NCBI RefSeq assembly: GCF_018619435.1
Contig: NZ_JAHFZF010000011.1
Location: forward strand, 1-64,000
Direction of reading: 5' to 3'
From: Rhodoferax sp. U11-2br
Lineage (GTDB): Bacteria; Pseudomonadota; Gammaproteobacteria; Burkholderiales; Burkholderiaceae_C
Length of the DNA: 64,000 bases
Shown: positions 25,605 through 34,731 of the stretch, one piece after another
Layout of the letters: every line of letters starts with the position of its first letter
Position numbering within the stretch: the stretch's first letter is position 1
Translations under genes and position numbers: made by a program
Notes under the pieces: generated by a model
The model's database searches: none
Told to the model about the DNA's origin: nothing
The model's input: only the letters and a program-made list of their open reading frames with translations

Positions 25605-26867
25605 ATGCCCGTTTTTTCGCCACCCCCTTCTGACCCAGCAGACTCCCCCTTCTTCGGACTCGCCCCCTACCTGCGCATGAGCATTGCGGGCATGGACCTC
25701 CAAGCCGTGGGAGCGCGTGCCCTGGCGCAAGCGCAGGCGCAGCCCGACTCCGCCACCCGATGGATGACCCTGTCCCTCGTGTTGCAATCCCTGGGACAGC
25801 GCGAACTGGGCTTGACGGCCCAGGCACAGGCCCTGTCCCTACAACGGGTTTACCACCTGGCGGCGCGCCAGCAACCCACACGCTGCCGCCTGCTGATGCT
25901 GATGGAACCCGGTGACCTGGCTGCCAACACGCCCCTGGAATGCCTGCTCGAAGACAGCGACATCGAATTGATTTTTTACTACCTGAGCCACAACGAGCCA
26001 CTGTTGACCCCGCTGCCCGAACACGACGCCGTGCTGGTAGCCATGAGCGACAGTGACGAGAACCGGGCGCATCTGCGTTTTCTGGAGCAAGCGTTGGCCA
26101 ACTGGCCCCAGCCGGTGATCAACCTGCCGCGCTACATACCGTATGTGGACCGCGCCACCGCGAGCAGCCTGCTGCAACACCAGCCGGGCGTGTTGATGCC
26201 GCCCACCTTGCGCGCATCCCGTGCCCAAATGCAAGCGATTGCCAGTGGCGCCAGCCAACTCAACGCGGTGTTCGCGGACTGCGACTTCCCCGTCATCCTG
26301 CGGCCACTGGGCTCGCAAGGTGGCCATGGCCTGGCCAAGATCGAAACGCCGGATGACATCGACCACTACCTGACGGGGCAGCCTGATGCCGAGTTTTTTA
26401 TCTCGCGCTTCATCAACTACAGCCATGCGGACGGTTATTTCCGCAAGATCCGGGTGGCGCTGATCGACGGCCAGCCCTACGCCTGCCACATGGCGGTCTC
26501 TAAAAACTGGATGATCCATTACGTCAATGCAGGCATGTACGAAGAAGCCTGGAAACGCGCCGAGGAACTGGCGTTCATGGAGGGTTTTGAGGCCTTCAAG
26601 CAGCGTCACAATTCAGCGCTGCAAGCCATCAGCGGCGCCATCCCGCTCGATTACCTGTGTATCGACTGCGCCGAAACCGTGGACGGGCAACTGCTGATTT
26701 TTGAAGTGGACCACGCCATGGTGATCCATGCGATGGACACCGAGGCCCAGTTCCCGTACAAACAAATCCATATGCACAAAGTCAAAAGCGCTTTCCGCGA
26801 CCTGCTGTTGCGGCGCATGGCTGATCAAACCGCCACCAACGCACCAACACCTGTCGAACAAGCATGA
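25605..26867 (+). CDS. ATP-grasp (RimK-like) ligase of unknown substrate
   Basis: 420 residues. The first ~190 residues are helical and poorly characterised. The ATP-grasp region follows with FPVILRPLGSQGGHGLAKI (about 227-245; the usual lysine of this strand is Arg), EFFISRFINYSHADGYFRKIRVALIDG, and the metal-binding end LLIFEVDHAMVIHAMD, where typical family members have E-x-N. Such enzymes join a carboxylate to an amine through an acylphosphate. The gene overlaps the next by four bases (ATGA), implying coupled translation with the SerC-type aminotransferase. I do not recognise a named family. Confidence 0.72.
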   Translation: MPVFSPPPSDPADSPFFGLAPYLRMSIAGMDLQAVGARALAQAQAQPDSATRWMTLSLVLQSLGQRELGLTAQAQALSLQRVYHLAARQQPTRCRLLMLMEPGDLAANTPLECLLEDSDIELIFYYLSHNEPLLTPLPEHDAVLVAMSDSDENRAHLRFLEQALANWPQPVINLPRYIPYVDRATASSLLQHQPGVLMPPTLRASRAQMQAIASGASQLNAVFADCDFPVILRPLGSQGGHGLAKIETPDDIDHYLTGQPDAEFFISRFINYSHADGYFRKIRVALIDGQPYACHMAVSKNWMIHYVNAGMYEEAWKRAEELAFMEGFEAFKQRHNSALQAISGAIPLDYLCIDCAETVDGQLLIFEVDHAMVIHAMDTEAQFPYKQIHMHKVKSAFRDLLLRRMADQTATNAPTPVEQA

Positions 26868-27964
26868 AACCTTTGAACAGCCTGAATTTTTCTGGCGGCC
26901 CCGGCGCCTTGCCCGAGTCGGTGTTGCTGCAGGTGCAGCAAGCGATCCTGGAGGTGCCCGAGGTCGGCCTGTCGGTGTTGGGCATCAGCCACCGCTCGGA
27001 CTGGTTTGCCGCAGTCGTCCAGGAAACTGAGGACAACATCCGCGCCCTGCTGGGCCTGGACGCCAGCTACCACGTGCTGCTGCTGCAAGGCGGAGCCACC
27101 CAGCAGTTCTCGATGGTGCCGATGACCCTGCTGCGGGGCCAGCAAGCACCTGCGCAGTATTTGCAAACTGGCTACTGGAGCGGCAAGGTGCTGCCCGAGG
27201 CACGTTTGCACGGCGACATCGAGGTGCTGTGGTCGGGCCAGAGCTGCGGTTTCTCGCGTCTGCCCGCTGACGACGAGCTGGCCTACTCGGCAGACGCGCC
27301 CTACCTGCACTACGTCTCCAACGAGACCGTCGAGGGCCTGCAGTTCAACCGGGTGCTGGGCCGCGAAGATGTACCGCGCGTCTGCGACATGTCCTCCGAC
27401 TTTTTGTCCCGGCCCTGCGAAGCCGAGCGTTTTGCCCTGATTTACGCCCACGCTCAAAAGAACATCGGCCCGGCCGGGGTCACCGTGGTGCTGGTGAAGG
27501 ATGCCCTGCTGCAGGATGCGCCAACCGACCTGCCCGCGTTTCTGGACTACCAACAACAGATCAAGGCCCATTCCAATCTGAACACGCCGCCGGTTTTCTC
27601 GATTTATGTCACCCTGCTGGTGACCCGCTGGCTGCGCCACGACATCGGCGGGCTGGCCAAGATGGACCAGATCAACCAGCAAAAAGCGGCGCTGCTGTAC
27701 CAGGCTCTGGACGGCAGCGACGGTTTTTACCGGGGCCGCGCGGCTCTGCCAGACCGCTCGCTGATGAACGTGGCGATGACCTTGCCCAGTGTGGCACTGG
27801 AGCAGGCCTTCCTGGCCGAGTCTGCACTGGCCGGTTTTTCCGGGCTGGCCGGGCACCGCGCGGTGGGCGGCATTCGCGCATCGATCTACAACGCGCTGAG
27901 CCTGACGGCGGTGCAGCGCTTGACCGAGTTTATGCAGGACTTCAGGCGCCAGCATCTACCTTGA
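26864..27964 (+). CDS. serC: Phosphoserine aminotransferase family protein
   Basis: 366 residues, the family length. Conserved features are all visible: NFSGGPGALP, ISHRSDWF, LLQGGATQQF, TGYWSGK (stacking Trp), VSNETVEG, CDMSSDFLS and YAHAQKNIGPAGVTVV with the PLP lysine at about 198, then GHRAVGGIRASIYNALS with the substrate arginine. It interconverts 3-phosphohydroxypyruvate and phosphoserine, or the PdxB-product analogue in vitamin B6 synthesis. It is coupled to an ATP-grasp ligase, not the usual gyrA/pheA context, so it may be a specialised paralogue. A degenerate repeat follows. Confidence 0.88.
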   Translation: MKPLNSLNFSGGPGALPESVLLQVQQAILEVPEVGLSVLGISHRSDWFAAVVQETEDNIRALLGLDASYHVLLLQGGATQQFSMVPMTLLRGQQAPAQYLQTGYWSGKVLPEARLHGDIEVLWSGQSCGFSRLPADDELAYSADAPYLHYVSNETVEGLQFNRVLGREDVPRVCDMSSDFLSRPCEAERFALIYAHAQKNIGPAGVTVVLVKDALLQDAPTDLPAFLDYQQQIKAHSNLNTPPVFSIYVTLLVTRWLRHDIGGLAKMDQINQQKAALLYQALDGSDGFYRGRAALPDRSLMNVAMTLPSVALEQAFLAESALAGFSGLAGHRAVGGIRASIYNALSLTAVQRLTEFMQDFRRQHLP

Positions 27965-27966
27965 CC

Positions 27967-28010
27967 CAAATTTGATAGCTGCTAGCCCTTTTAATAATTG
28001 GTCTGGTGGC
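27967..28010. repeat. Degenerate palindromic repeat after serC
   Basis: CAAATTTGATAGCTGCTAGC followed by CCTTTTAATAATTGGTCTGG. The left arm is intact and the right arm (expected AAGGGCTAG) has decayed. Confidence 0.65.
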
Positions 28011-28164
28011 ACTTTCTGACGTACACCACCGGTCGCTCAAGTTTCAGGCGCAACAGCCGTTATACATATACAGCCTACTGCCTCCGGGTCACCGATGGCA
28101 TGTCAAGCGCCCATCCTCGTCTGGCCCACGCCCAGGCGGTTGCGACTGAGAACAGGAGTGCAGC

Positions 28165-28575
28165 ATGAACCCGATTGCATCAACCCCCAGCAGCCCATCC
28201 TCAGTTGCAAGCGCAGCGGTGACACGTGCCCCCGTCAGCCCGGTGCCCGAAGTGCGCCCGGTCCAGGCTGTCACAGACAACCTGCGTACCAGCAACTCAG
28301 GCAACAACCGGGCCAAAACCGAGGCATCTGCCAGCAAACTCAAAGCGTCGGAAGAAGACATCCAACGGGCCACCGAGGATTTGAAACAACGCGTGCAAAC
28401 GCTGGCGCCGGAGTTGCAGTTTTCCGTGGACCAGACCAGCGGGCGTTCCATCATCAAGTTCACCGACCGCGCCACCAAGGAGGTGATCCGCCAGTTCCCC
28501 AGCGAGGAAGCCTTGGCACTGACACGTGCCATGGACCAGTTCCAACGCGGCCTGATCTTCAACCGCCAGGCCTGA
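28165..28575 (+). CDS. flaG: FlaG family protein
   Basis: 136 residues. The C-terminal half is FlaG: LQFSVDQTSGRSIIKFTDRATKEVIRQFPSEEALAL. The Ser/Pro/Ala-rich N-terminus is variable, as usual. FlaG proteins affect flagellar filament length and are generally linked to fliC/fliD; here the gene stands alone. AGGAG precedes the ATG. It has its own upstream region of 200 bases after the serC gene, so it is probably not part of that operon. Confidence 0.88.
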   Translation: MNPIASTPSSPSSVASAAVTRAPVSPVPEVRPVQAVTDNLRTSNSGNNRAKTEASASKLKASEEDIQRATEDLKQRVQTLAPELQFSVDQTSGRSIIKFTDRATKEVIRQFPSEEALALTRAMDQFQRGLIFNRQA

Positions 28576-28679
28576 GCACGCCCACCTGAGGACGCGCTCT
28601 GCCGTACCATCGCCACAGACGCCTGCTTGTGCCGTTCTTGGCACCAGCACAAAACCAACACACATTTCGCTGGAACACC

Positions 28680-29657
28680 ATGACCCGTTGGGACGCCCAC
28701 ATGTGCCTGCCTTTGCATCCGCAGGCCAGTTTTGCACCGATCAACCAATTACGCAGCTACGGGCTGAACTATGTGTCGATCAACGTCGGCATGGACATGA
28801 ACCCGGTGAGCCAGATCCTGCAAGTGATCGCAGGTTACCGCGCCACCATCGCAGGCCACCCGGACAAGTATGTACAAGTCAACAACCTGGCCGACATCGC
28901 CCGCGCACAGGCTGGTGGCCAGATCGCCATCGGTTTTGACCTGGAGGGCGCCATGCCGCTGCTGGAGCAGCCCGAAATGGTGGCGCTGTACGCCCGGCTC
29001 GGGGTGCGTCAGATCCACTTTGCCTACAACCGCAACAACAGCGTGGCCGATGGCTGCCACGACGAGAAACGCGGCCTCACCGCCCTAGGGCGCAAGATGG
29101 TCGAGGCCGTGAATGCCGCCGGACTGCTGATGGACTGCTCCCACACCGGGCGCAGCGGCAGCCTGGAGATCATGGCGGCCTCCAGCCAGCCGGTGGTCTT
29201 CAGCCACGCCAACCCGCTGGCCCTGGTGGACCATGGCCGCAACATCACCGACGAACAAATCCGCGCCTGCGCGGCCACCGGTGGGGTGGTGTGTGTGTCG
29301 GGTGTGTCACGCTTTCTGGGGGTTGAGCAACCCAGCGTCGTGGATGTGGCACGGCATGCGGCCTATGTGGCCAACCTGGTGGGCATCGACCACGTGGGCA
29401 TTGGGCTGGACAACGGTTTTTCTCAGCCAGAACTCAATGACAGACCACCAGGCGACTTTGACCCCAGCTACTGGTGGCCCCAAAGCGCCGGTTATGGCCA
29501 GGCCATCAGCGGCATGCACTACGCGCCGATCACCACCTGGCAGCAGCTCCCCGAAGCCCTGCGCGCGGCGGGCATGAGCGAGGCTGAGTCCAAGCAGGTG
29601 TTGGGCGGCAATATGCTGCGGGTGGCGGGCCAGGTCTGGGCGTCGTCGCCGCTCTGA
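28680..29657 (+). CDS. Membrane dipeptidase family (peptidase M19) protein
   Basis: 325 residues. Metal-site motifs of M19 are present: RWDAHMCLPL (H-x-D position reads H-M-C), IAIGFDLEGAMPLL (bridging Glu), LLMDCSHTG and VVFSHANPLALV (His ligands), and HVGIGLDNGF (catalytic-site Asp). The family cleaves dipeptides with a C-terminal L- or D-residue. The first-site Asp replaced by Cys may change metal occupancy. ATG 28680 was chosen since homology begins at TRWDAH; GTG 28629 is the longer option. There is no signal peptide, so it is cytoplasmic. Confidence 0.86.
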   Translation: MTRWDAHMCLPLHPQASFAPINQLRSYGLNYVSINVGMDMNPVSQILQVIAGYRATIAGHPDKYVQVNNLADIARAQAGGQIAIGFDLEGAMPLLEQPEMVALYARLGVRQIHFAYNRNNSVADGCHDEKRGLTALGRKMVEAVNAAGLLMDCSHTGRSGSLEIMAASSQPVVFSHANPLALVDHGRNITDEQIRACAATGGVVCVSGVSRFLGVEQPSVVDVARHAAYVANLVGIDHVGIGLDNGFSQPELNDRPPGDFDPSYWWPQSAGYGQAISGMHYAPITTWQQLPEALRAAGMSEAESKQVLGGNMLRVAGQVWASSPL

Positions 29658-29664
29658 GCATCAG

Positions 29665-29718
29665 CATCCAATTGGCCTCTAGCCCTTTTTAATCAAGGGC
29701 CAGCAGCTACATCAACCA
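29665..29718. repeat. Palindromic intergenic repeat after the M19 gene
   Basis: CCAATTGGCCTCTAGCCCTT, then AAGGGCCAGCAGCTACATCAA. It is in the opposite orientation to the serC copy and sits between convergent genes. Confidence 0.8.
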
Positions 29719-29738
29719 GAGCAAGTGACAGCAGGCGC

Positions 29739-30584
29739 TTAACCCTGGAACCGCTTGCGTGTGAGCGCCAGCGCAATCCAGAAGCCGCCCACGGTGAACC
29801 CCACCAACACCAGCAGCGGGCGCAGCCAGTCGGTGGGCCACTGGTCCATGAACAGCGGGCGCACCAGCGCCACCGCGTTGGTCAGCGGCAACCAGTGCGA
29901 CACCGCGCGCACCAGCGGCGGCAACTGGTCCAGCGGGAAGAAGATGCCGCTCAGGAACATCATCGGCGTCAAAAACAGCGTGAAGTAGTAGGTGAAAAAG
30001 TCATACCCCTTGGCCAGCGCATTGAAGATCAGCGCCACACAGCTGAAGGTGATGCCTACCCCCGCCAACACCAGCCAAGCCACAGCCAGCTTGGGGCTGT
30101 AGCTGATGCCCAAGGCCAGCATCACCCCCAGAATCGCGGTCACGGTGAACAGCGATTTAAAGGCGGCCCACAACATCTCGGCCAGCACAATGTTGTCCAG
30201 GTTGACCGGCGCGTTCATGATGCCGTCCCAGGTTTTTTGCACGTGCATCCTTGAAAACGCGGAGTAGAGCGCTTCAAAACTGGCAGCATTCATGGCGCTC
30301 ATGCAGATCGAGCCACTGGCCAGAAACAGGATGTAAGGCACCTGCACCCCGTCGACCGTGACCTGGCCAATCAAGGCGCCCATGCCGTACCCAAAGGCCA
30401 GCAGCCACATCAGCGGCTCAGCGATGTTGCCGACCAGGCTCGGAATCGCCAGCTTGCGCCAGACCAGCAGGTTGCGCAAAAACACCGGCCACCAGCGCAT
30501 GGAGAGCTCCGGCGCGCGCCAGATAGATGGCGCTTTTTGGCCCTCAGCCCTGATAGCCATTGGGGTTGTAGCTCTTGTTGTCAT
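29739..30584 (-). CDS. NodJ-type ABC-2 permease
   Basis: 281 residues with six hydrophobic helices, ABC-2 fold. RNLLVWRKLAIPSLVGNIAEPLMWLLAFGYGMGALIG is the typical NodJ N-terminal segment, and the C-terminus ends with GFWIALALTRKRF. With the upstream ATPase it forms an exporter related to NodIJ, which in betaproteobacteria exports lipo-oligosaccharide-like or unknown hydrophobic compounds. The start is five bases after the ATPase stop. The first ~20 residues (MTTRATTPMAIRAEGQKAP) lie in sequence resembling half of the palindromic repeat (30520-30575), so the N-terminus may have been remodelled. Confidence 0.88.
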   Translation of the reverse strand: MTTRATTPMAIRAEGQKAPSIWRAPELSMRWWPVFLRNLLVWRKLAIPSLVGNIAEPLMWLLAFGYGMGALIGQVTVDGVQVPYILFLASGSICMSAMNAASFEALYSAFSRMHVQKTWDGIMNAPVNLDNIVLAEMLWAAFKSLFTVTAILGVMLALGISYSPKLAVAWLVLAGVGITFSCVALIFNALAKGYDFFTYYFTLFLTPMMFLSGIFFPLDQLPPLVRAVSHWLPLTNAVALVRPLFMDQWPTDWLRPLLVLVGFTVGGFWIALALTRKRFQG

Positions 30585-30589
30585 AGTAT

Positions 30590-31513
30590 TTATGCGTCCT
30601 CGCGGATTTGGCGGCCGGTCAGCTTGAGGAACAAATCCTCCAGATTGGCCGGACGGTGCAGGGTGCGCAACTGCGGGTGGGCTGCCAGCGCGGCCAGCAA
30701 AGGTTTGGCATCGGCGGTGTAGAAAAACACGGTTTCGCCACTGACCTCAACCCGCGCCGCAAAGGCCTTGAGCGGCGCATCCACCAGCGCCAGCGCACCG
30801 TTGCCAAACACCTCGACCACATCGGGCTCCAGATGCTGGCGGATCAGGTCGCGCGGTGCGCCTTCGGCAATCTTTTTGCCGTGGTCCACCACCAGCAGGC
30901 GGTTGCACAGGCGCTCGGCCTCGTCCATGAAATGGGTGGTCAGCAAAATCGACTTGCCCTGCTGCAACAGCAGTTGCAGGCGCTCCCACATCAGGTGACG
31001 CGCTTGCGGGTCCAGACCGGTGGTGGGTTCGTCCAGCAGCAGCAGGCGCGGGTTGTTGACCAGCGCGCGCGCCAGGCTCAGGCGGCGCTTCATGCCGCCC
31101 GACAGCTCACCGGGTTTGGCGTTGGCCTTGGCCGTCAGGCTGGCAAATTCGAGCAGACTGGGGATGCGTTCGCGGATCTGTTTGTCTTTGAGCCCAAAGT
31201 AGCGGCCATAGACCAGCAGGTTCTCGGCACAGCTGAAATCAGGATCCAACGTGTCCATCTGGCTGACCACACCGAGCTGTGCCTTGATCGCCAGTGCATC
31301 GCGCGGCATCTGCAGGTCAAACGCGGTGACGCTGCCAGCGTCGGGCACGGTCAGGCCCAGGCACATACGAATGGTGGTGGTTTTGCCGGCGCCATTGGGG
31401 CCGATCACGCCCAGGCATTCGCCGGGCGCTATGTCAAAAGACATGTCGTTCACCACGGTGGCCTCGCCGTAGCGTTTGACCAAGCCGTGTACTGAAAAGA
31501 TGGGTTCACTCAT
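30590..31513 (-). CDS. NodI-type ABC transporter ATPase
   Basis: 307 residues. Walker [17 protein letters not shown] signature [15 protein letters not shown], Walker [13 protein letters not shown] and the H-loop [13 protein letters not shown] are intact. The C-terminal extension ([15 protein letters not shown] onward) is the NodI/DrrA type. It powers the permease encoded directly downstream. ATG 31513 starts [16 protein letters not shown]; a longer frame to 31603 lacks similarity. Confidence 0.92.
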   Translation of the reverse strand: MSEPIFSVHGLVKRYGEATVVNDMSFDIAPGECLGVIGPNGAGKTTTIRMCLGLTVPDAGSVTAFDLQMPRDALAIKAQLGVVSQMDTLDPDFSCAENLLVYGRYFGLKDKQIRERIPSLLEFASLTAKANAKPGELSGGMKRRLSLARALVNNPRLLLLDEPTTGLDPQARHLMWERLQLLLQQGKSILLTTHFMDEAERLCNRLLVVDHGKKIAEGAPRDLIRQHLEPDVVEVFGNGALALVDAPLKAFAARVEVSGETVFFYTADAKPLLAALAAHPQLRTLHRPANLEDLFLKLTGRQIREDA

Positions 31514-31656
31514 GGCCAAATTGTGACCGAGCTGGAGACCGTTTCGGCAGTGTCGGCAGATCAACCCTGCCCGGCCGGGCTGTCCAAGACAAAAAACCGG
31601 CACAACGGCCGTTGTTGGCAGCCCAATGCTCCGGTCAGAACGTGACGGCTTGAGCC

Positions 31657-33789
31657 TCAGCGTGGTGACAACTGTGCCCGCCGTCTGGGCAGCGCAGCCT
31701 GTCCCCCACGCAGGGCGTTGAGCAGAATGCCAATGGTGCTGCCGTTGTGCGCCACCGATGCCGCCACCGGCGTGAGCTTGCCCGCTGCTGCTGCGGCCAG
31801 GATGGCGGAATTGAGACCCACGGTCAGTTTGAAGTTGCGCCCGATCAGGCGCAGGGTGCGGTTGGCCAGTTGTTTTGCGTCTGCCACCCGCGCGATGTCA
31901 TCCTCCAGCAAGGCGATGTCCGAGGTCAGGCGGGCGATGTCAGCGCCTTGCGCCATGGCAAAACCCACATGCGCGCCCGCCAACGCCGGGGCGTCGTTGA
32001 TGCCGTCACCGACAAACGCCAGCTTGGCACCCTCGGCCTTCATCTGCGCCACCAGCGCCGCCTTGTCCTCGGGCAACAACTGGGCATGAAACTCATCCAG
32101 GCCGATCTGTGCCGCAATCTCGGCGGCGCGATCGGGGTGGTCGCCTGTGAGCATGACCATACGTTTGACACCCAGGCTGCGCAAGCGCGCCACAGTGGCG
32201 GCGCTGGCCTCACGCAACTGGTCCTTGAGCGCAATCACACCGAGCAAGCGGCCACCAAAACCAATGTAGAGCAGGGTCTTACCCTGTGCAAACAAGCGCT
32301 CAATGCGTTGGCGCTGGCGGGCGTTGATGCGCACACCCTCATCGTCCTCAACAAAATGGCGTGAGCCCACCACCACCCGTTTGCCCTCAATGACACTGGC
32401 CACGCCGTGGGCCGCGATAAATTCCACTTCTTTGTGGTCAAAGTGGCGTCCCTGGTTCTGGCGTGCCGCCTGAACCACCGCCAGCGCCAGCGGGTGGAAG
32501 TAATGCTCCTCCACCGAGGCGGCCAGGTCAATCAGGTCCTTGGCGCTGTACTGCGGGTCAAAAGCGATCGAATCGGTCACCGCCAGCTGCCCGGTGGTGA
32601 GGGTGCCGGTCTTGTCAAACACAAAGGTGTCTACCTCGGCCAGCCGCTCCAGCACGTCAGCACCCTTGATCAAAATGCCGCTTTGGCCTGCACGGAACAT
32701 CGCCGACTTGAAGGCCACCGGGGTCGCCAGCTTGAGGGCACAGGAATAGTCAGCCTGCAGCACGGCGGCGGCGCGGCGCCAGTCACCGGTCAGCAACCAG
32801 GCCACACCGGCCAGGCCCAGCACACCGGGCACCAGCTTGTCGGCCAGCCGGGCCGCACCGAGTTGTGTCTGGCTCTTGGCTTGCAAGGACTGCTCCACAT
32901 AGTCGGCAATGCGTGCGGCCGCCGTCTTGCGCCCGACATGTTCGGCATAAATGCGCAACCGCCCTTCCTCAACCACGGTGCCTGACAGCACCACATCACC
33001 CCGGCGGCGTGACACAGGTACCGCCTCACCGGTCATCGAGGCTTCGTTGACCATGGCCTCACCCCCCAGCACGGTACCGTCCACGGGGATGGCCGCACCG
33101 GCACCCACGATCACGGTGGCACCCACCGCCACCGCAGTCGCCTCAATCTGACGCTCCACCCCGTCCTGCTCGACCCAGACCCAGCCGGTGTCCGGGTGCA
33201 GCAGGTTCTTGAGCAGGTCGTTGGAGCGCCGGGCAATCGAGTTCTCCAGGTACTCGCCCAGGGCCAGCATGAACACCGTGGTGTTGGCCGCCACGTAGTC
33301 CTGGCTGGCAGTGGAGATCGCCACCGCCAAGGCCTCCAGCACATGCGAGTTGATGCCCTCCTTGAACACATCACCCAGCGCCTCGCCATACAGCGGCAAG
33401 GCGGCGGCGAGTGTGGTCGCACGTTGCAACGGTGGTGACAGCTGCTTGGTGCTCAGCAACAAGGCGGCACTGACGGCCACCGGCATCCACGCTTTGCCAT
33501 GCACCGGGTGCGCCAGGGCCTGTGGCAGATGGGGCAGCAGGTGCAGGTCGCGCAAGGCGGCTGTGAGCCGGTCCACATCGGTCTCGTTGGGGACAAACGC
33601 GATCGTCAAAGAACGTGCTCGCCAAGCCAGCCGCACCGTGCGCACGCCTGGCAGGTTTTCCACAGCACGTGTGATGCCCGGCTGGTCCAACAAGCTTCCC
33701 TGCGCCGGGTCAAAGCGAAAACGCACCCGATCCGCCAGCCGATGGACCGGCCTCAGTGCCACAAAGGGGGAGGCGGCTGACGGGTTCAT
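31657..33789 (-). CDS. P1B-type metal ATPase with non-canonical SC transmembrane motif
   Basis: 710 residues. P-type motifs are intact: SMTGEAVPV (about 250), DKTGTLTTG (about 390), [19 protein letters not shown] and [11 protein letters not shown] (about 600). The membrane metal motif, CPC in most Cu/Cd/Zn pumps, reads [13 protein letters not shown] here (about 347-359). The N-terminal ~90 residues resemble a degenerate HMA domain without the CxxC pair. The metal and transport direction are unknown. It is last in an operon; its start overlaps the stop of the YtxH-like gene by four bases, and the upstream genes include an HMA2-like and a ferritin-like protein. Confidence 0.9.
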   Translation of the reverse strand: MNPSAASPFVALRPVHRLADRVRFRFDPAQGSLLDQPGITRAVENLPGVRTVRLAWRARSLTIAFVPNETDVDRLTAALRDLHLLPHLPQALAHPVHGKAWMPVAVSAALLLSTKQLSPPLQRATTLAAALPLYGEALGDVFKEGINSHVLEALAVAISTASQDYVAANTTVFMLALGEYLENSIARRSNDLLKNLLHPDTGWVWVEQDGVERQIEATAVAVGATVIVGAGAAIPVDGTVLGGEAMVNEASMTGEAVPVSRRRGDVVLSGTVVEEGRLRIYAEHVGRKTAAARIADYVEQSLQAKSQTQLGAARLADKLVPGVLGLAGVAWLLTGDWRRAAAVLQADYSCALKLATPVAFKSAMFRAGQSGILIKGADVLERLAEVDTFVFDKTGTLTTGQLAVTDSIAFDPQYSAKDLIDLAASVEEHYFHPLALAVVQAARQNQGRHFDHKEVEFIAAHGVASVIEGKRVVVGSRHFVEDDEGVRINARQRQRIERLFAQGKTLLYIGFGGRLLGVIALKDQLREASAATVARLRSLGVKRMVMLTGDHPDRAAEIAAQIGLDEFHAQLLPEDKAALVAQMKAEGAKLAFVGDGINDAPALAGAHVGFAMAQGADIARLTSDIALLEDDIARVADAKQLANRTLRLIGRNFKLTVGLNSAILAAAAAGKLTPVAASVAHNGSTIGILLNALRGGQAALPRRRAQLSPR

Positions 33790-34193
33790 CCCTTGCTGCG
33801 CTGCTCCGCGGCCACCTCGGCCTTGATGTCCGCCATTTGTTCCTTGACTTCCTCGAAACCACCCGCCACACCGGTATAGAGTTTCATGGCGGTTTTCATC
33901 AGTTTGGCGCGCATGGCCTCGTCACCGAGCACATACACCGCCGCCGCACCGAGCAGCGCCCCGATCAAGAACTGCTCGGTTTGCCGGTTGCCGACCAGCC
34001 CCTGCAAGTTGTGCAACAAGCCGTTACCCACACCAGGCCCGGCGCCCCCGGCTTGCGCAGAGCCATAGGCACCGCCCGCGTTGGTCCCCATCGCACCGCC
34101 GCCCATGCCCATACCGGCCGGGTCCATGCCTTGCATGGCCCCATACCCGGGCTCGCCCCAGCCAGCCTGCTGTTTACGCTTTTTCTTGCCCAT
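33786..34193 (-). CDS. Small YtxH-like protein with Gly/Met-rich N-terminus
   Basis: 135 residues. The N-terminal ~60 residues are Gly/Met/Ala-rich (MGKKKRKQQAGWGEPGYGAM, then repeated MGMGGG-type stretches). A hydrophobic helix follows (QFLIGALLGAAAVYVLGDE, about 76-94), then an amphipathic tail GGFEEVKEQMADIKAEVAAE like YtxH proteins. It is likely membrane-anchored with a cytoplasmic tail. It overlaps both neighbours (20 bases upstream, 4 downstream), so it is translated with the P-ATPase. It could bind metal through its Met-rich segment; this is inference. Confidence 0.8.
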   Translation of the reverse strand: MGKKKRKQQAGWGEPGYGAMQGMDPAGMGMGGGAMGTNAGGAYGSAQAGGAGPGVGNGLLHNLQGLVGNRQTEQFLIGALLGAAAVYVLGDEAMRAKLMKTAMKLYTGVAGGFEEVKEQMADIKAEVAAEQRSKG

Positions 34194-34485
34194 CTTGCTT
34201 CTCCTTGGTTTCTTTCATCAACTGTTCCAACACCATCACGCTGGCGGTACCCAAGGCGATGGCTGTCAACGCCCGGCCAAGGTCCTGGCGCTGCCAGGCC
34301 TGTGCGGCAACGGTGCCCGCCGCCAAGGCAGCACCACCTTGCAATGCGCGGCGCACGACCAGTTTGTCCAGCACCGGTCGACCTGGCCGGTTCTGAATGC
34401 TCGCCAGCACGCCGGTGGTCACCAGACCTTTCACAAACGCCTCGGCGGTCGGCTGGGCGGCACGGGGCAAGGACAGCGCCCTCAT
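34174..34485 (-). CDS. Small hydrophobic operon protein
   Basis: 103 residues, no family recognised. Two moderately hydrophobic stretches are visible (about 46-62, ALQGGAALAAGTVAAQAW, and 70-90, ALTAIALGTASVMVLEQLM), then a charged tail KETKEKQDGQEKA. Probably a small membrane protein. It overlaps the downstream gene by 20 bases and the upstream gene by four, so the reading frame is supported by tight packing. Its role can only be guessed from the metal-ATPase operon. Confidence 0.75.
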   Translation of the reverse strand: MRALSLPRAAQPTAEAFVKGLVTTGVLASIQNRPGRPVLDKLVVRRALQGGAALAAGTVAAQAWQRQDLGRALTAIALGTASVMVLEQLMKETKEKQDGQEKA

Positions 34486-34730
34486 TCACGCACCTCGCCT
34501 GTGGTTTTGGGTGTACGGCGTTTTCTGGGCACAGCGGTGCGCGCGGGTTGGCGCTCAACCTGGGACACTGGCGCCAAAGAGGACGCGAGATCTGGCTGGC
34601 TAGGCAGCGTGGGCTGGTGCAAGCTGTCCTGCGCCTGGTCCGGCGTGCGCTTGGCGGTTTTGCTGCGCCAGAGTTTGGTCGCAGCAGCGCCGGTCACAAT
34701 GCCGGCAACAAAGGGAAGCAAGGGCAACAT
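34482..34730 (-). CDS. Small single-helix protein, DUF5132-like
   Basis: 82 residues. One N-terminal membrane helix (MLPLLPFVAGIVTGAAATKLW) resembles short DUF5132-type proteins, followed by a basic, Pro-rich tail ending KRRTPKTTGEVRE. A strong AGGAGG lies just upstream, overlapping the end of the ferritin-like gene. The longer frame to 34811 was rejected because it overlaps that gene extensively and lacks a ribosome site. Probably a membrane accessory of the metal ATPase system. Confidence 0.75.
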   Translation of the reverse strand: MLPLLPFVAGIVTGAAATKLWRSKTAKRTPDQAQDSLHQPTLPSQPDLASSLAPVSQVERQPARTAVPRKRRTPKTTGEVRE

Positions 34731-34731
34731 A

